DNA from: Adiantum capillus-veneris
Taxonomy: Eukaryota > Streptophyta > Polypodiopsida > Polypodiales > Pteridaceae
Direction of reading: 5' to 3'
Assembly (NCBI GenBank): GCA_014529385.2
Contig: CM043955.1
Location: 151,171,640-151,235,639 of the forward strand
DNA: 64,000 nucleotides
In this document: positions 30,657-43,058 of the stretch, in pieces
Numbering within the stretch: position 1 is the stretch's first letter
Layout of the letters: each line of letters opens with the position of its first letter
Position numbers and translations under genes: made by a program
The notes under the pieces: generated by a model
Database searches by the model: none
Told to the model about the DNA's origin: nothing
Seen by the model: the letters and a program-made list of their open reading frames with translations, nothing else

Positions 30657-33600
30657 GACTCAATTTGGTGCAGTTTGAGACAACCAGATCTCTTTTTCCA
30701 TCTACATATCTAGTAAAACAAGAACACAAAATGCATTGGCCTACATAAAAATGTTAGAATGAAAGAAAGTGGGTGGTCGCCTTCAAAAAATTCTCTTTAA
30801 CTTTGTAGTGTTGCTATGTGTACCTCTAGTTAATTACCCTCTTAAAACAAATAAGCAAGAAAAGGTTGAAATCCTAGTGTTCCCATGTTCATACTTCTCA
30901 ACCCAATGGTCCATAGGTGGTTCAAAGAGTTCCAACCTCCCTAAGGCCTTATGTAGGCCAAAAGGTCGCTCTCTATAGTTGAAGGCCACAACCTGGCACT
31001 ACTGGGCATCCCGAAACAGTCCACAAATGGTCCCAAGGGTTGCGACACCCCCTAAGGCTTTATGTAGACCAAAAAGGACATTTCCTACATAAGGGATGGG
31101 GATCTATGGAATTCATCATTGATGATCTTCTACCATTGTTTCTTTTTTTCTTTTTTTTGGTGTGGGATTTTGTGGGAGGTGGAAGTGTGTGTGTGTGTGT
31201 TGGAGGGGGGGGGTGTTCCAAAGCGCATGTTCATTGCATGTTTGTGCCAAAGTTTGCATTTAGGTCACACCATTACGTATGCAAGGCACCCCACATCTGG
31301 AGTTTACATCAAGCTTGTGTCAGTTCGCGCTTAATTCATAACAAGTTTACAAGCATCGAGTTTCTCTTGAGTTTATATTTTGATCTATGTCTAGTGTTCT
31401 TTTGTTGCCTCACAACACTGAATTTCAGCCACGTATCTCCTCCGAAAGTAAGGTGTTCTTTAATGAAAAGAAGGACCATTTGAAACACTTGAGCTCAACT
31501 TTCATGGCGAGTATCTTAGAAGATAATTCAATGTATCATATAAGAATGCATGCCTTAAATGTGAATTAATGTCAATTTCCTTGAGGTGTAGAAGATATTG
31601 TGGAATAACATCTTTTCTCTAAGAAGTACTAATGAAGGTGTGGTCACAAATTTTCCTTAACCGAAGTTAGGTATTGAGAATTTATCCCCCTTGTATGGGA
31701 TTAGACATTGCCCATTACACATAAGGTGTTCCCAAATTGAGCACATATGGTGTATATTGTGTCATAATGTGACGGAAGAATGAGATTATGTGATTCTTAA
31801 CACACCTTCCAAGTTGGGTTCGTGGCAAAGTCGATGTGGGAAGGGATTTAAGAGGTTGCCCATGGCAATGAAAAGGAACCTAATCTCGTACTTTGCATAC
31901 TTAAATAGTCTTGTAGTTTCTCTCTTTCAAGCCTAGTTAGTACCTTAGATTTATAAGCGACCTTAATATTGAAAAATGTTTCTTTTGTAACTGCCTATTT
32001 GAGTAGGGGGTTCCTCAACGGGTAATGTAGGTTGATTAATCAACATATGGTGATTTTTATGTAGACCCAATACTTTGATGTAAACATAGTACAAATGCTT
32101 GCAAGCAAGGATCGGTTTTCTTTTCATGTCTTTATTTTGAAAATATGGACATGAAAAATAGGGTTCTGTCTACACAACCACTAAGTAAGAGTTCTCTCTT
32201 TGAGGTGAAAGTTCACATGGCAGTTCTTGACAACTATTATTCATGGAGCACAAGAGCAATCAAGGCCTCTAAGATCGTAATTCACTTCTCTGCTTCCCTT
32301 GATATCCCATGTCACAATTTTTTGCTATGACTATATTAAGGAGTAATAGTAGAAAATGCTCCTTGAATAAATTCTAGAAGAAACCCTGCATGCTCAATAG
32401 ACTCCACCCGTCCTTTGTGATGTTAGTTCCCCTTTGCATAGGTCACAACAAGGGATGGTCAGGATTTGTTTGCACACTGTGATCCACCTTTTGTGTGTGG
32501 ACAAGGTCAACACACAACTAGATTCATATGTCCCTTTGGCTTTGTGGATCCTATATAGTTCCTCTCTGGCCAAAAGTAGAGTGCTAATAGCCCTTGGGAT
32601 CTACTATGCAATATGTTTGTGCATTTCTTTCCTTTAATTACAACAAGGCATCTTCAATGGCTATGAGCAGAAATTCTTCTCAATGTCCAATTCCCATTTG
32701 CAATCTTCTCCTCAACATGAAATTCTTGGTTGTCAAACCTCCCTCTAGTCCAACCAATAGCAATATGACAAGGTGGCAAAAAACTCTGAAGATAACACGA
32801 GAGTCGAGTACTAAGGCAACAAGTGCAACGTGCTTTTGTTTGCAATGCATGTGGTCACATGGTTCTTGAGCTTTAGGTACTAAACTTGTTATGGAGAGGC
32901 AATTGGATGTGGTAGTAAATTTGCAACATGCAAGCTTGAGCAACAAGTCTATGACCCTAGAATCACTGTGGAGTATGAAAAGCTTGTAACAGGTGTTGAG
33001 TCAACCTTCAAGGACCATTCCTAAAAAATGTTATTGCAAACCCTGCAAACAATGTCAGCTTCTTTCAACTCATCTATAAGTGCAATTAGGCTAAGAAGGG
33101 ATTAGTGGTGCTCACTAGGGAGAAGCTCTTCATTCTTGCAACAACAAGTCTACATGCTAAGAGGTAATTTCTTTACCATCCTTAGGAGCTTGTAATGTTT
33201 TTTTAGATTCATCTCTTTGCCTACAAAAAGTAGAGATCTTACACATGCTAGTCACATGTAAGGCCAAAGACAACATGGCCCATTGCATGTTTGGGGATAA
33301 AGAAAATCCTCCTCCACACACATAAGGAGTTCTAATGGGAGGCTACAATGTCCAATGCGGAAGCCATGGTGGAGGAGATGCAAAGCTTGGAGGACGATCT
33401 GCTTGTAGGATTCTCCGAGTAGGTGTATTCAATTAAGTCGCATGGTTTACTATTGAGTGGTGCATGGTTCTAGTAGGTATATCCAATTAAGTAGCAATTC
33501 ATAATTGTTGTTGAGTGGGATGTGCAGGTATTGTATTGACCAGAGCTTCTTCACATTGATGCATGAGTTGTATTTCGAGCTTAATGCTACGAAGGCTACC

Positions 33601-34380
33601 AACAAGCTCCCCAAAATATACGAGATGGTTGGTTTATAGGCATGATCACACAACCTGGCCCAACTAGTGAGATTTATTTAGTGCCCTTGAATAATTCTTT
33701 TTTGCGCGCGTTTCATCTTTGCTTGCAAATGGGTGTGACAACTCATCGCTAATGGAGTACTAGAGGTGATGGCGTTGCTCATAAGGTCATGCATTGTGCC
33801 AAGTAGCAAGAAGGATATGTTGTCTGCATTATGAAAGGACCGTGAAGTCACCAAATGGGAGCTAGTCCAATGCCTCGGTGTCTTGTTATCCACTTGGCAC
33901 ACTTGCGAGAGGGGAGGCCAAGCTGGGTTTGAGTTTGATTTGGCCGAGCGTGAACAACACAATCATGGCAAGGTCCCTACATCATTAGGTTCACCATCAT
34001 GGTGAGGGCCCAAAAACAAAGGCTCCACTACCAAGTCACACAGAACCCCTTCCCCAAAAATTCCATTGGAAGAGGGTGGTTTGGATAGTAGGAATATCCA
34101 TAAAGTAGCTACTCCTAGAGTAGCCTTCGTGAAATAGGAACTTTGAACAAAATGGTGGCTAGGAAAGGAATGTAAGGCATAAAAACAATGAAAACTTGTA
34201 CTTTATGTTGGGATGCAGGCTTTTGTTGCATCTCTTGTGTGAACAATCTCTTCCACCTAAAAAAGTGACATGTCACTAACCTATGTGAAGAACCTCTTAC
34301 AATCCATGTGTAAAGCATAGGCACTTGTGTTTGTGTATAAGCACCCACATATATGCTTCATGTGTCAAAAGGTTTCTTCT
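30657..34380. other. Intergenic, no recognisable gene
   Basis: I see no conserved domain on either strand. There is a pair of diverged copies (about 30897-30968 and 31017-31085, sharing ATGGTCC...CCTAAGGC-TTATGTAG-CC) and a short (TG)n with a G run (31184-31213). Open stretches such as 31040-31483 and 32680-32946 have compositions typical of chance frames. It may be a decayed transposon that I cannot place. Confidence 0.4.
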
Positions 34381-34547
34381 TTGTATTTGCCTATATAGAG
34401 GCACATTATGCTCAATAAAACTAAGTCTATTATTTTGCAACCATACTCTATTGTATTGTGTGCTTAAATCAAAACCTCAGCTAATTCTACTGTAACCATG
34501 CTTATGTCATAAATGGCACCCTAACCTATCCACCTTAACCTATCAAG
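34381..34547 (+). repeat. Copia-type 5' LTR end (element J)
   Basis: A TATATA at 34392-34397, an AATAAA at 34414-34419 and an end ...CTATCA at 34544-34547, directly before a primer-binding site, mark the right part of a plus-strand LTR. Its left edge, somewhere after 34000, cannot be fixed without a second copy. No gag follows, so only the end of the element is left. Confidence 0.5.
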
Positions 34548-34559
34548 TGGTATCAGAGC
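34548..34559 (+). promoter_or_regulatory. Primer-binding site of element J (initiator Met tRNA)
   Basis: TGGTATCAGAGC, the standard initiator-Met primer site of plant LTR retrotransposons. Confidence 0.85.
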
Positions 34560-35018
34560 TGCTGACGGTTCCACACCTAGGCCTGTTAACCTCTTCATTA
34601 TTAACCTCTTCATTTGATTGCCATTAGTAGCTTAATTAGTTGCACTTAATCTTTTGCATTATTAATAAAATTTACTCCTTAATCATCACCTGGGATCTGA
34701 GCATGCTCCACTACCCATGATGCTTAGGTAAGAGGGAGTTAATTCTACATAATTTTTTTAATTGGTTTTTGAGTTTTAGTGTCAATCTCCTTGCACAATT
34801 TTGATCTTCATTTAGTTATTTTGAAATAAGAAGATGCTTGCATTGCTTGTATGTGAGGAAAGTGTTCATCAAAAGCTTTTCATAGACTATATGCATGTTT
34901 TAATTGGATTTCGGAAGGTCAATTAATGCTTTGATCAAAACCTTACACTACACTAAGTTCATTCTCTGATTTTTTTTGCAGTAGGACAAAACAACAGTGT
35001 GTAGTGTGTGTAGTGTGT

Positions 35019-35020
<2 letters not shown>
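34560..35020. other. Leader remnant after J primer site
   Basis: A/T-rich sequence with a short duplication (CCTCTTCATTATTAA...CCTCTTCATT near 34590). No coding frame; probably the untranslated leader of element J. Confidence 0.35.

Positions 35021-35094
<74 letters not shown>
35021..35094. repeat. (TG)37 microsatellite
   Basis: 74 bases of pure TG, flanked by impure TG/CG runs from 34997 to 35109. Confidence 0.95.
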
Positions 35095-35099
<5 letters not shown>

Positions 35100-35474
35100 G
35101 TGCGCGCGCTTGAGAGCATTTAATGCTCAAAAATATTTTTCTTTTGGGTGGAAAAGTCTCTGAACTTGTTTGGATTTTTTTTTATTTTCTTGAAAGGCCA
35201 CATTTATTAGAAGGTCAAGTTGCTGCCGACCTGCCATTCGACCTGCCATTTGATTTATAACTCATCTTTTGTCCGGCCAAGGAAAGCTCGTCTTAAAGTT
35301 GTTGCAGCTCCTCAGTTCAAGCCTAAGGCTCACCCTATGCTTGCTATTGGTACCTATTCATAAACATGCTCATTGACTCGTTGTGCAAATTAGTTGTGCA
35401 AACTTCAGAGGCTTGCTCGAACCTCATTATATGTTATTAGCCATCGACTATTGTTTCCCACTCCCACTCGCACA
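35095..35474. other. Unassigned sequence before element D
   Basis: No recognisable gene. It separates the J remnant from the truncated LTR of D and includes a small duplication (GACCTGCCATTCGACCTGCCATTTG at 35229-35253). Confidence 0.35.
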
Positions 35475-35753
35475 CTAAACTCTCATTGGACCCCTTTGTC
35501 TCCTGGCACATAGGAATCAGGCAAGCCATTGGGCTACTAAATGCTCATTGGACCCCTTGGGAGACTATCCAATAGTCTTCTAGAGAGCTTAATTCTTATT
35601 GGTTCTTTATTAAGTATTTTTAAATGAATTAAACTAGATTTACTCTAGCCTAATTCTCATATCCACCTCCATGGCCATCCAATAGGATTTGAGTGTGGAC
35701 ATCTCGGCTAGGGAGCTGACATGTGTCCCTCATTCCCTTTGTGTAAAGGAAGC

Positions 35754-35849
<96 letters not shown>

Positions 35850-36223
35850 CTCTCTCATCCCCTACTTGCAAGGATCGCCCCCTCCTTTGTAGGAATTTTG
35901 ATGACTTTTTGGTACACACACAAAGCATCCAATTTCCCTAGTGTTTGACCTTTGGACACAACCTTTGAATTTTGGGACCTTAGCATTTTGGAAGTCTTAA
36001 TGGAGTGAACCTTAGGGTCTTTAAAGCCCATTGTTGCACATTGCTCTTTTGCAGATGGCCCCCCCTTTGGATCCCTATTTTTCCTCCTTTGGATCCCTAC
36101 TGTGGCTGGTTTGCCAGCTTAACCAATATTCTAGCTTTTTCTCTCCTGACACTTCCCCAAATTAAATGATCAGTTTAACATGAGAAAATCATTTAGATGA
36201 ATTAAATATTAGTTATTATGACA
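35475..36223 (-). repeat. 3' LTR of element D, truncated
   Basis: Matches 42724-43428 of the other LTR; the outer 900 or so bases are missing. It holds a (TG)n run of 93 bases at 35755-35847, against 33 bases (43025-43057) in the partner. Confidence 0.85.
35755..35847. repeat. (TG)46 microsatellite within D LTR
   Basis: Pure TG repeat, expanded about threefold relative to the other LTR. Confidence 0.95.
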
Positions 36224-36259
36224 TTACCTCTCTCTTGAAATCATAGTCGTCCTCGACTA
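36224..36259 (-). promoter_or_regulatory. Polypurine tract and hairpin of element D
   Basis: The minus strand has AAGAGAGAGGTAA against the LTR. Arms 36244-36249 and 36254-36259 (TAGTCG / CGACTA) pair perfectly around AGGA. Confidence 0.8.
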
Positions 36260-37285
36260 CAGAGTAGAGAAGATAAAGCCTATTCATTAATCCTTTTTCT
36301 AGCGGGTAGAGGATCCCTATCTTACCCTACGACATCGTTCTAGAATGGATGACTAGTCCATCTGGCGCCTGAGAGCCTAAGCTGCCGCAAGCATGTCTGC
36401 ACATTAGTCCTATCAATCTTCCAAAGTAGAGTGACAAGCTCTACTTGGTGTTAAGGAGACGTCGTCTCCGCAAACTTGATTCTAAGCATGCATACTACTT
36501 CACATTTGTGCAAAATAAAGAAAAAAGAGAGTCTTATAAGACAAAAATTTGTTCATTTTTACATTTGCTTACTCTAGGGAAGCATTGTAAGCATTGACAA
36601 GGTTTAGGTTATCCTTTAATTGTATGCCTTGCATTCATCTAGCATCTTCAAAAGAATAATTCTTAAACTTAATAAGCTATCGTCGGATAGTCTTACCGCC
36701 TCTTAATACCTTGTCTTCATGTCGGAGAATGGACTCGGGCTCCAGCACCTCTTCTTGGTCCTTGATCTCCGATGGGTCTTCAATAGTTGGTTATTGAGGT
36801 GGCTCTCCTTTGTAAGGCTTTAGCAGGCTCACATGGAAAGCATTGTGTATGAGCCAATGGCCGAGCAACTTGAGTTGATAGGCCATCTCATTGATTGGTC
36901 TAAGAATCTGGAAGGGACTATAGTACCTTTTTGCTAACTTAGCATAGTACTTTTGGTATCCCATAGGATTCTTGCCCGTCGTGTGCCTTAATCGAGCCTT
37001 GGGAAATTTAAGTAAGACCCAATCATTTTCTTTAAAGGTTTGGACTCTTTTGTGCTTATCAGCAGTAGCCTTTTGCCTTTGTTGTGAGATAGAGATAGCA
37101 TCCTTAATCTTTTGGAAAGATTCTTGTAGGTCTCGGCTATACTCATCTACAGCGAAGATCTTCCTGTGTACCTTAAGTAGCAGGGGACTTTTTTATCTTC
37201 CCTCAATTACCTCAAAAGGTGATTTTCCTGTGGAAGTATGTACAGTGTTATTGTAGGCATACTCTACTAAGGGTAAGTACTTCTC
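36260..37285 (-). pseudogene. Element D integrase C-terminal domain and chromodomain remnant
   Basis: Out-of-frame tail of integrase. On the minus strand the stretch at 36800-36900 still encodes GHWLIHNAFHVSLLKPYKG, the conserved end of the integrase C-terminal domain, and 36700-36790 resembles the chromodomain start of the relatives (ILRHED...). Several stops interrupt it. The remainder, 36260-36700, is the 3' untranslated part of D. Confidence 0.7.
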
Positions 37286-38191
37286 TCATTGGGATCTTTG
37301 ATCTACTTCCGTTACATAGGCTTTTAGTAGATCAAGAATTGTTAGGTTAGCTATTTCACTTTGGCCATCCGTTTCTGGGTGATAGGCCGAAGAGAAGTTT
37401 AGCCTTATCCCTAAATTCTCAAAGAGACCCTTCCAAAGATTACTGGTCATTCTAGGATCTCTATGTGACACTATGGACATCGGCAAGCCATGATACTTGA
37501 AGATTTGTGATATGAAGAGGGTTGCCATTTGATGGGCTTTGAAAGTCTTTTTTACAAGTATAAAATGAGCTTGTTTACTGAACCTATCTACTATCGTCCA
37601 TATTCCCGTATTCCCATGGATAGACTTAGGCAATCCAAAGATAAAATCCATGGATATGCTGTCCCATGGTGAATTAGGGATTGGCAAAGGTTGAAGCAAT
37701 CCAGGTTGCTTCTCTCTATCAAACTTCGTCTTTTGGCATACCACACATTTAGAAACATACTCTTGTATGTTTTCTTTCATGGTAAGCCAATAGAAATATG
37801 TTTCAATCCCTTTTAGGGTGAAATGAATCCCTTTATGCCCCGCATAAGGAGGAGCATGAGATTCACACATTACTTTCTCATGTAGTGAGCTAGTAACACA
37901 TAGTCTATTACCATAGAGAAGATAACAATCTTGTAAGGTAAATGGTTCCTCTTTCTTCCCTAATGCAAGGGCTGAAATCACATCTCTAAAATCGGGATTA
38001 ATAGCATACTCATCTATCATAGAAGATAGATCATTGTGAGTTGCTATGGAAACCGCATTCACTCTCGGCCATCTTGAGAGTGCATTGGCTACTTGATTAT
38101 GCTTGCCAGCAATGTGAGCAATATGAAAATGAAACTGCGAAAGGAAATTTTCCCACCTCATTTGTTTTTTGGAGAGCTTGGTCTGTGTCAT
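37286..38191 (-). pseudogene. Element D integrase (catalytic part)
   Basis: 301 open codons. It starts at the RNase H linker (KKQMRWENFLSQFHFHIAHI), continues through the zinc domain (HAPPYAGHKGI...CVVCQK) and core (SMDFIFGLPKS, WTIVDRFSKQAHFI, DGQSEIAN). The second catalytic Asp, S-D-R-D in the relatives, is His here (VSHRDPR, codon 37473-37475), so the enzyme should be dead. A TGA at 37286-37288 replaces a Trp codon and ends the frame. Confidence 0.85.
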
Positions 38192-38595
38192 AAAGTACTT
38201 AAGACTTTGGTGATCCGTTCACAGAATGAAAGGAGTCCCCAAGAAGTAGTGCTTCCATGAGTCTAAGGCATGTAGAACTGCGAGGAGTTCCTTTTCATAT
38301 ATGCCTAGAGCTTGCTCAACAAGGTCGAGCCTCCGATTTTCATAGACTATGGCGTGCCCTTCTTGGAGCAAGACAGCTCCAAGGCAATCACCACAAGCGT
38401 CACATTGGACCTCAATGGCTTTGAGAGATCCGGCAGTGTAAGCACAGGTTGAGAAATAAGCTTTTCTTTAAGCTTTTTGAAAGCATTGTTCTCCTTGGCA
38501 GACCATGTATACATAACGTTTTTCTTTGTTAGGTCATGTAATGGTCCTCCAATTTGTGAGAACTTTTCTATGAAGCGTCTATAGTATGCACGCAT
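38192..38595 (-). pseudogene. Element D RNase H fragment
   Basis: RNase H in broken frames. The frame at 38347-38595 starts in the RT connection (YYRRFIEKFSQIGGPLHDL) and runs into the RNase H start, where a frameshift turns VQCDAC into other residues. 38192-38346 holds the rest, including the K-E-L-L-A-V region in another frame. Confidence 0.75.
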
Positions 38596-38614
38596 ACCTA
38601 TAAAGCTTCTTAGT

Positions 38615-39379
38615 TCATGAAGATTCAGGCCATCCTTTTAGTACCTCTAACTTTGATGGATCCATTTGGATGCCATCTTGAGAGATAATGTGACCTAAAT
38701 ATTGAATCTCTTGCAAGAAAAATTCACTTTTCTTTCGATTAACATAAAGTTTATTCTCTCTTAAGACTTGAAATATTACCTGGAAGTGTTGCTTGTGTTC
38801 ATCTAGTGAATTAGAGAAGATGGTAATATCATCAAAGAGCACTCCAGTAAAGGTTCGGCGAGGCCTGAATAGCTTCTCCATCAAGCGGTTGAATGTGGTT
38901 GGTGCATTGGTCAAGCCAAAAGGCATGACAATGTATTCGTAAAGACCAAATGTAGTGCGAAATGCAGTCTTTACAATACCTTGATCAACTATCCTTATTT
39001 GATGGTAGCCACTTTTTAGGTCAATCCTACTGAAGTAGGTGGACCCTTGTAGCTTACCAAATAGGTCTTCTACCCGTGGAATGGGAAACCTATTTTTGAT
39101 AGTGATCCTATTTAGTGCTCTATAGTCGACGCACATATGATATGTGTCGTCTTTCTTTTGCACTAGTAACACAGGTGAGCAAAATGGAGATGAGCTAGGC
39201 CTAACCATGCCCGTCTCAACTAACTCATGCACTTGCCGCATAATCTCCTCTTGTTGAGCTTGAGAAACTCTATAAGGAGGTTTATTAGGCGGTGGACTTC
39301 CTAGAAGAAGTTCAATTGCATGGCCATCATTGCCTCGTTTAGGAGGTAGTTCACAAAGGGATGTCGTCAATAAAGACAT
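38615..39379 (-). pseudogene. Element D reverse transcriptase
   Basis: 254 open codons spanning the RT palm and fingers: [71 protein letters not shown], active site VLFDDITIFS (Asp codons 38828-38833), and FLQEIQYLGHIISQDG. It ends in a frameshift at the connection region. All RT motifs look intact within this piece. Confidence 0.9.
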
Positions 39380-40310
39380 CTTGAAACCCCTTGAGAAAAT
39401 TGGATAACTCTAATTCCTTGTGGTTGTTTAAATTTTCTTTTGCTAAAGCATTAGGTTCATTTTGAGAATTTTTAACAAAAATCATGTACACGGAAATAAA
39501 GCTCTTTATTGACTTATTGAAAGCTTGCACATGTTCAATGGGTATGGTGTTACCCATTTCCTTAGCATCTATGTACATATCTTTTTCCCTAAACCTAAAG
39601 TAGATTCTCCTTTCAAGGAATTTAACATTGGTAGTCATGCGATCGAACCATGGTGGCCCTGCGATTACATCCTCGTGCTTGAGAGGAGAGATAAAGAAGT
39701 CCTCTTTGTCCACATAGCTTTGGACATGGAGCCTCAATTTCCCAATTAAGGGAGTGACTGAAGCTTCTTGCCCCTTGAAAGCACCATCTGCGGGTAGGAC
39801 ATCTCCCATCTCATAGGCTTGGATGCCTAGCTTGGTGGCCAACTCTGCGGATATGAAATTGTGAGTAGAACCAGGGTCAAAGAGAATAAAAGCATCATGT
39901 TCTCTTACCTTTTCCCAAGCATGGCATAGAGGAGATCCTTTGTGGTGAGCTTCCTCTTCTTGGATTTCGACCAAGGTAGCTCTAGGAGGCTCATGGCGGG
40001 TGTTCTTTTTTGGGACAAGCGCGGTACGCATGTCCTTGCTCGCCGCACTTGAAACAGCAGTTATCCTTGCGATAACGCTCAAGAGATAGTTTATTTTTGC
40101 CTTTGTAAACTCCCTTCTCCTTAGCTTTGTTGTTATTGGAATTGCCCTTAGGAGACTTTTGGACATTTCCCTTCCCCTTAGGCTCATTGGAGCCCTTGTT
40201 TTCTGTGGGCTTAGGATTTCTCTTAACCCTTGTTTGGAAATTGATTCAAGAAGCCACCATAGTATGGTGTATAACCGCAGATATAGTGCGTGGCCTTTGG
40301 GAGTTGGCAT
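39351..40310 (-). pseudogene. Element D aspartic protease and gag-pol junction
   Basis: The active-site segment DAFILFDPGSTHNFISAELATKLGI is the retropepsin signature, with D-P-G as in C. It is followed by PLIGKLRLHVQSYVDKEDFFISPLKHEDVI. The first third is out of frame relative to gag: in another frame at about 40020-40090 the zinc knuckle CFKCGEQGHAYRAC is complete. The same protease segment is found in fragment I at 44605-44789. Confidence 0.85.
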
Positions 40311-41413
40311 ACTCCGCTATTTCTTCAGTTAAGCCCACACGTGAATGGATTCATAGGGAGAGAGCTTCAAGCTTCTCCATTCGGTGAGTACTTTGTCTTT
40401 GGCATCGGTGGCCAAAAACTGCTTCATAACGGAAGCTCTTAAAGCTTTCCATCTTCTTGCAACTTCACCATTTGCCCGTAGGCTATAGGCTAGATCACCA
40501 TTGCCTGGTGGACTTTTGAAAGTGCATGGCTACATGGTGTAGCTTAGAGGACTCCGTGAAGCCCTCATCTACAAATACCGCATCGAATTGTTGGATAAAG
40601 GCCAAGACTTTGTCCGTAGCACCAAAGGTGCCATTGTAGAAGAGATGCTCTTTCCTCTCTCTTTGAACTTCTTAAGCTTGGACGACCTCTTCCACGTGGC
40701 ATAGGATTTCCTATGGCCTCTTCTTTTTTATGGTTCGAAAGTTGAACCATCGCTTTCTTCAGAAGATGAAGAATTTGAGGAAGATGGAGAAGAGGGTGAC
40801 CTCTTTCTCGCCTTTTTCTTGCCTTGGTTCTCTTTGTCCGCACCATCACTTTCTTCTTAAGAGGAAGAGGATAAAGAAGATGGAGAAGAGGGTGACCTCT
40901 TTCTCACCTTTTTCTTCTCTTGCTTTTTGTCATTTATGGTGTGAAGAAGTGTGCAATGGTCTTCTCCGTTTAGGAGGTGATGGAGAGCGTTTAGCCCTTT
41001 GTCTTCGTGGAGCCATCTCCGTCGAAGTGACAGGAGACTCACTTCTTTCTCGTTCCTTCGGTGGGGGCTCTTGAGTTCTCCTTTGAGAAGGAGATGCATC
41101 ATTAAGAAGAAAATTTTTGAGCCCTTCGTATGGATCCTCTTCTTCTTCCCAAATCGGAGAGAGGCCTCTTTTGGGAGTCTCGCAAGGAGGCTTCTTAGGT
41201 ACTCTCTTGTCATAGTGGGGAATTGGAGAATCCCATGAGCACGAAGCTACCGTTGGACTTCACTTTGGAGGGATGGATTGCCCATGGCTTGTTGAAGCCT
41301 AGAAACAAGGTAGTTAACAAGCATAGGGGCATCATTAGTAGCCTGCTCATTAGCAAAATCAAAGCTATCAACATTAATTTCACTCTCTTTACTATTGTCA
41401 GCCACTCTAACAA
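40311..41413 (-). pseudogene. Element D gag, degenerate
   Basis: Aligns with B Gag but split over three or more frames: 40565-40849 (Arg/Ser-rich linker RKRRERGHPLLHLPQ is an out-of-frame reading), 40857-41213 and 41210-41413. The part near 40680-40850 is the Ser/Glu-rich linker before the capsid core. A deletion relative to B removes a few dozen codons near 40340. No intact Gag can be made. Confidence 0.75.
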
Positions 41414-41811
41414 CTTTTAGGTGTAAACTTTTTTTTAGGTGTACTTTGGCACTTCAAGCCCTAGTTGCTAGTTCTCTTTACCCCTTTAGAAAAGCACTCA
41501 AGCTACTGTACCCATGGCTCGAATACCATTAATTACAAGGAATAGAAGAGAGGGTCATTCAACACCAAAACAGCACCGGCTCCTGTTAAGCTTGTAATAG
41601 CTCAATAGTGGTTAAGCCGGAGGCAAGCCCCGTAGGAATCCACTATTAAGACCATAGATCTCGACGGTGATGCCCCGTTATATGCACGAAGGCAGGCGCA
41701 TTGCAAGGGTAAAAAATCCCTATTCTACTTACTCAATTGCAATTAATAGTACCAACAATTTATAGCTAGCTTGAGGACCTCCCTTCTTGAGCAAGAAAAG
41801 AAAAACCTTGT

Positions 41812-41823
41812 CCTCTGATACCA
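41812..41823 (-). promoter_or_regulatory. Primer-binding site of element D (initiator Met tRNA)
   Basis: TGGTATCAGAGG on the minus strand, one base from the LTR; the last base differs from B and A. Confidence 0.88.
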
Positions 41824-41824
41824 A

Positions 41825-43019
41825 TGTAACATTTAACGGCCTAGTAACTTGTGTGTAGCAGAAAATAACATGAACATAGTGAGAATTTTATTAGGATAGG
41901 ATCCTAATGAGCATAACAAGAGTGGTTGGGTGGAGAGAGAAACAAGAATCATAACACCTAGTTAGATAGCATGAACAATACTTCAAAAGAGAGAGAAATT
42001 AAGCTATTGATAATAGTTGAGGACCAGATTTACATGGAGCCGGTCCCCCCTCCAAAAGGCTTTGTATTATAGGTTTCCCCCATCAAGGGAGACATTTTAC
42101 AATACAATTCTTGTTCTTTCAATAACTAGCTAGTGCAATGAAGATGGAAGCTTCAAGCACTAAGCAAACACTTATAAAACACAACATCAATTCCCTCACG
42201 GTCTCAGACCCAAGACCTCACACACCTTTGAAGATGGTGAGAGCTAGCGGGGTATGAGAGTAGATTGAGAGGAAGAAGGAGTAGTCTTACGAGAAAGATG
42301 TACATCTCCTCACATAATCACTCAGATTAGCATAGCATAGCTTAGTAATTAGCATGGTAGAGGAGATGAGCATGCATTGACGCTTGGCTCTTGGTTAAAT
42401 TTGCATCACAAAGCCAAGAGTTGTTGGTGTAGGCCTCCCTTCTCACAAGCTTGGAGTAGGTGATAAGCTTTCCATTCAAGCTTGAGAAGGAGAGAGAGAG
42501 TCTTCTTGCTTCACACATGAGCTAGTGTGAGTGTGTGTGGAATAATGCCTTGAGAAATTCAGCCCCCTCTCTCTCTTGGTCGACCCCTCATGCTATTTCC
42601 TCTTGCTAGCTTCCCATTGGACCCCTCCAGGCTTAGCCAATGAAAATTAAGTAGCATAAGTGATAGCCTTCTAACATGTGTCCCCCTTTCCCCTTTTGTG
42701 AGAGCTTTAGGTAATTAATTAATGCAACTAAATTCTCATTAGACCCCTTTGTCTCGTGGCCAATAGGAATCAGGCAAGCCATTGGGCTGTTGAATACTCA
42801 TTGGACCCCTTGGGAGACTATCCAACAGTCTTCTAGAGAGATTAATTCTTGTTGGTTCTTTTATTAAGTGTATTTTAATGAATTAAATTAAATTTACTCT
42901 AGCCTAATTCTCATTGGTCCACCTCCATGGCCATCCCCAATAGGATTTGAGTGCACCTTGTGGGCATCTGGGCTAGGGAGCTGACATGTGTCCCTCATTC
43001 TCTTTGTGTAAAGGAAGTT

Positions 43020-43058
<39 letters not shown>

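Noticed and set aside
31040-31483. 147-codon plus-strand frame
   Set aside because: Includes low-complexity Phe and Cys-Val-Gly runs from poly-T and TG/G repeats; no family, no splice support.
35650-35948. Open frames made of alternating His-Thr or Cys-Val
   Set aside because: They are translations of (TG)n/(CA)n repeats; the same holds at 34948-35130 and 54531-54829.
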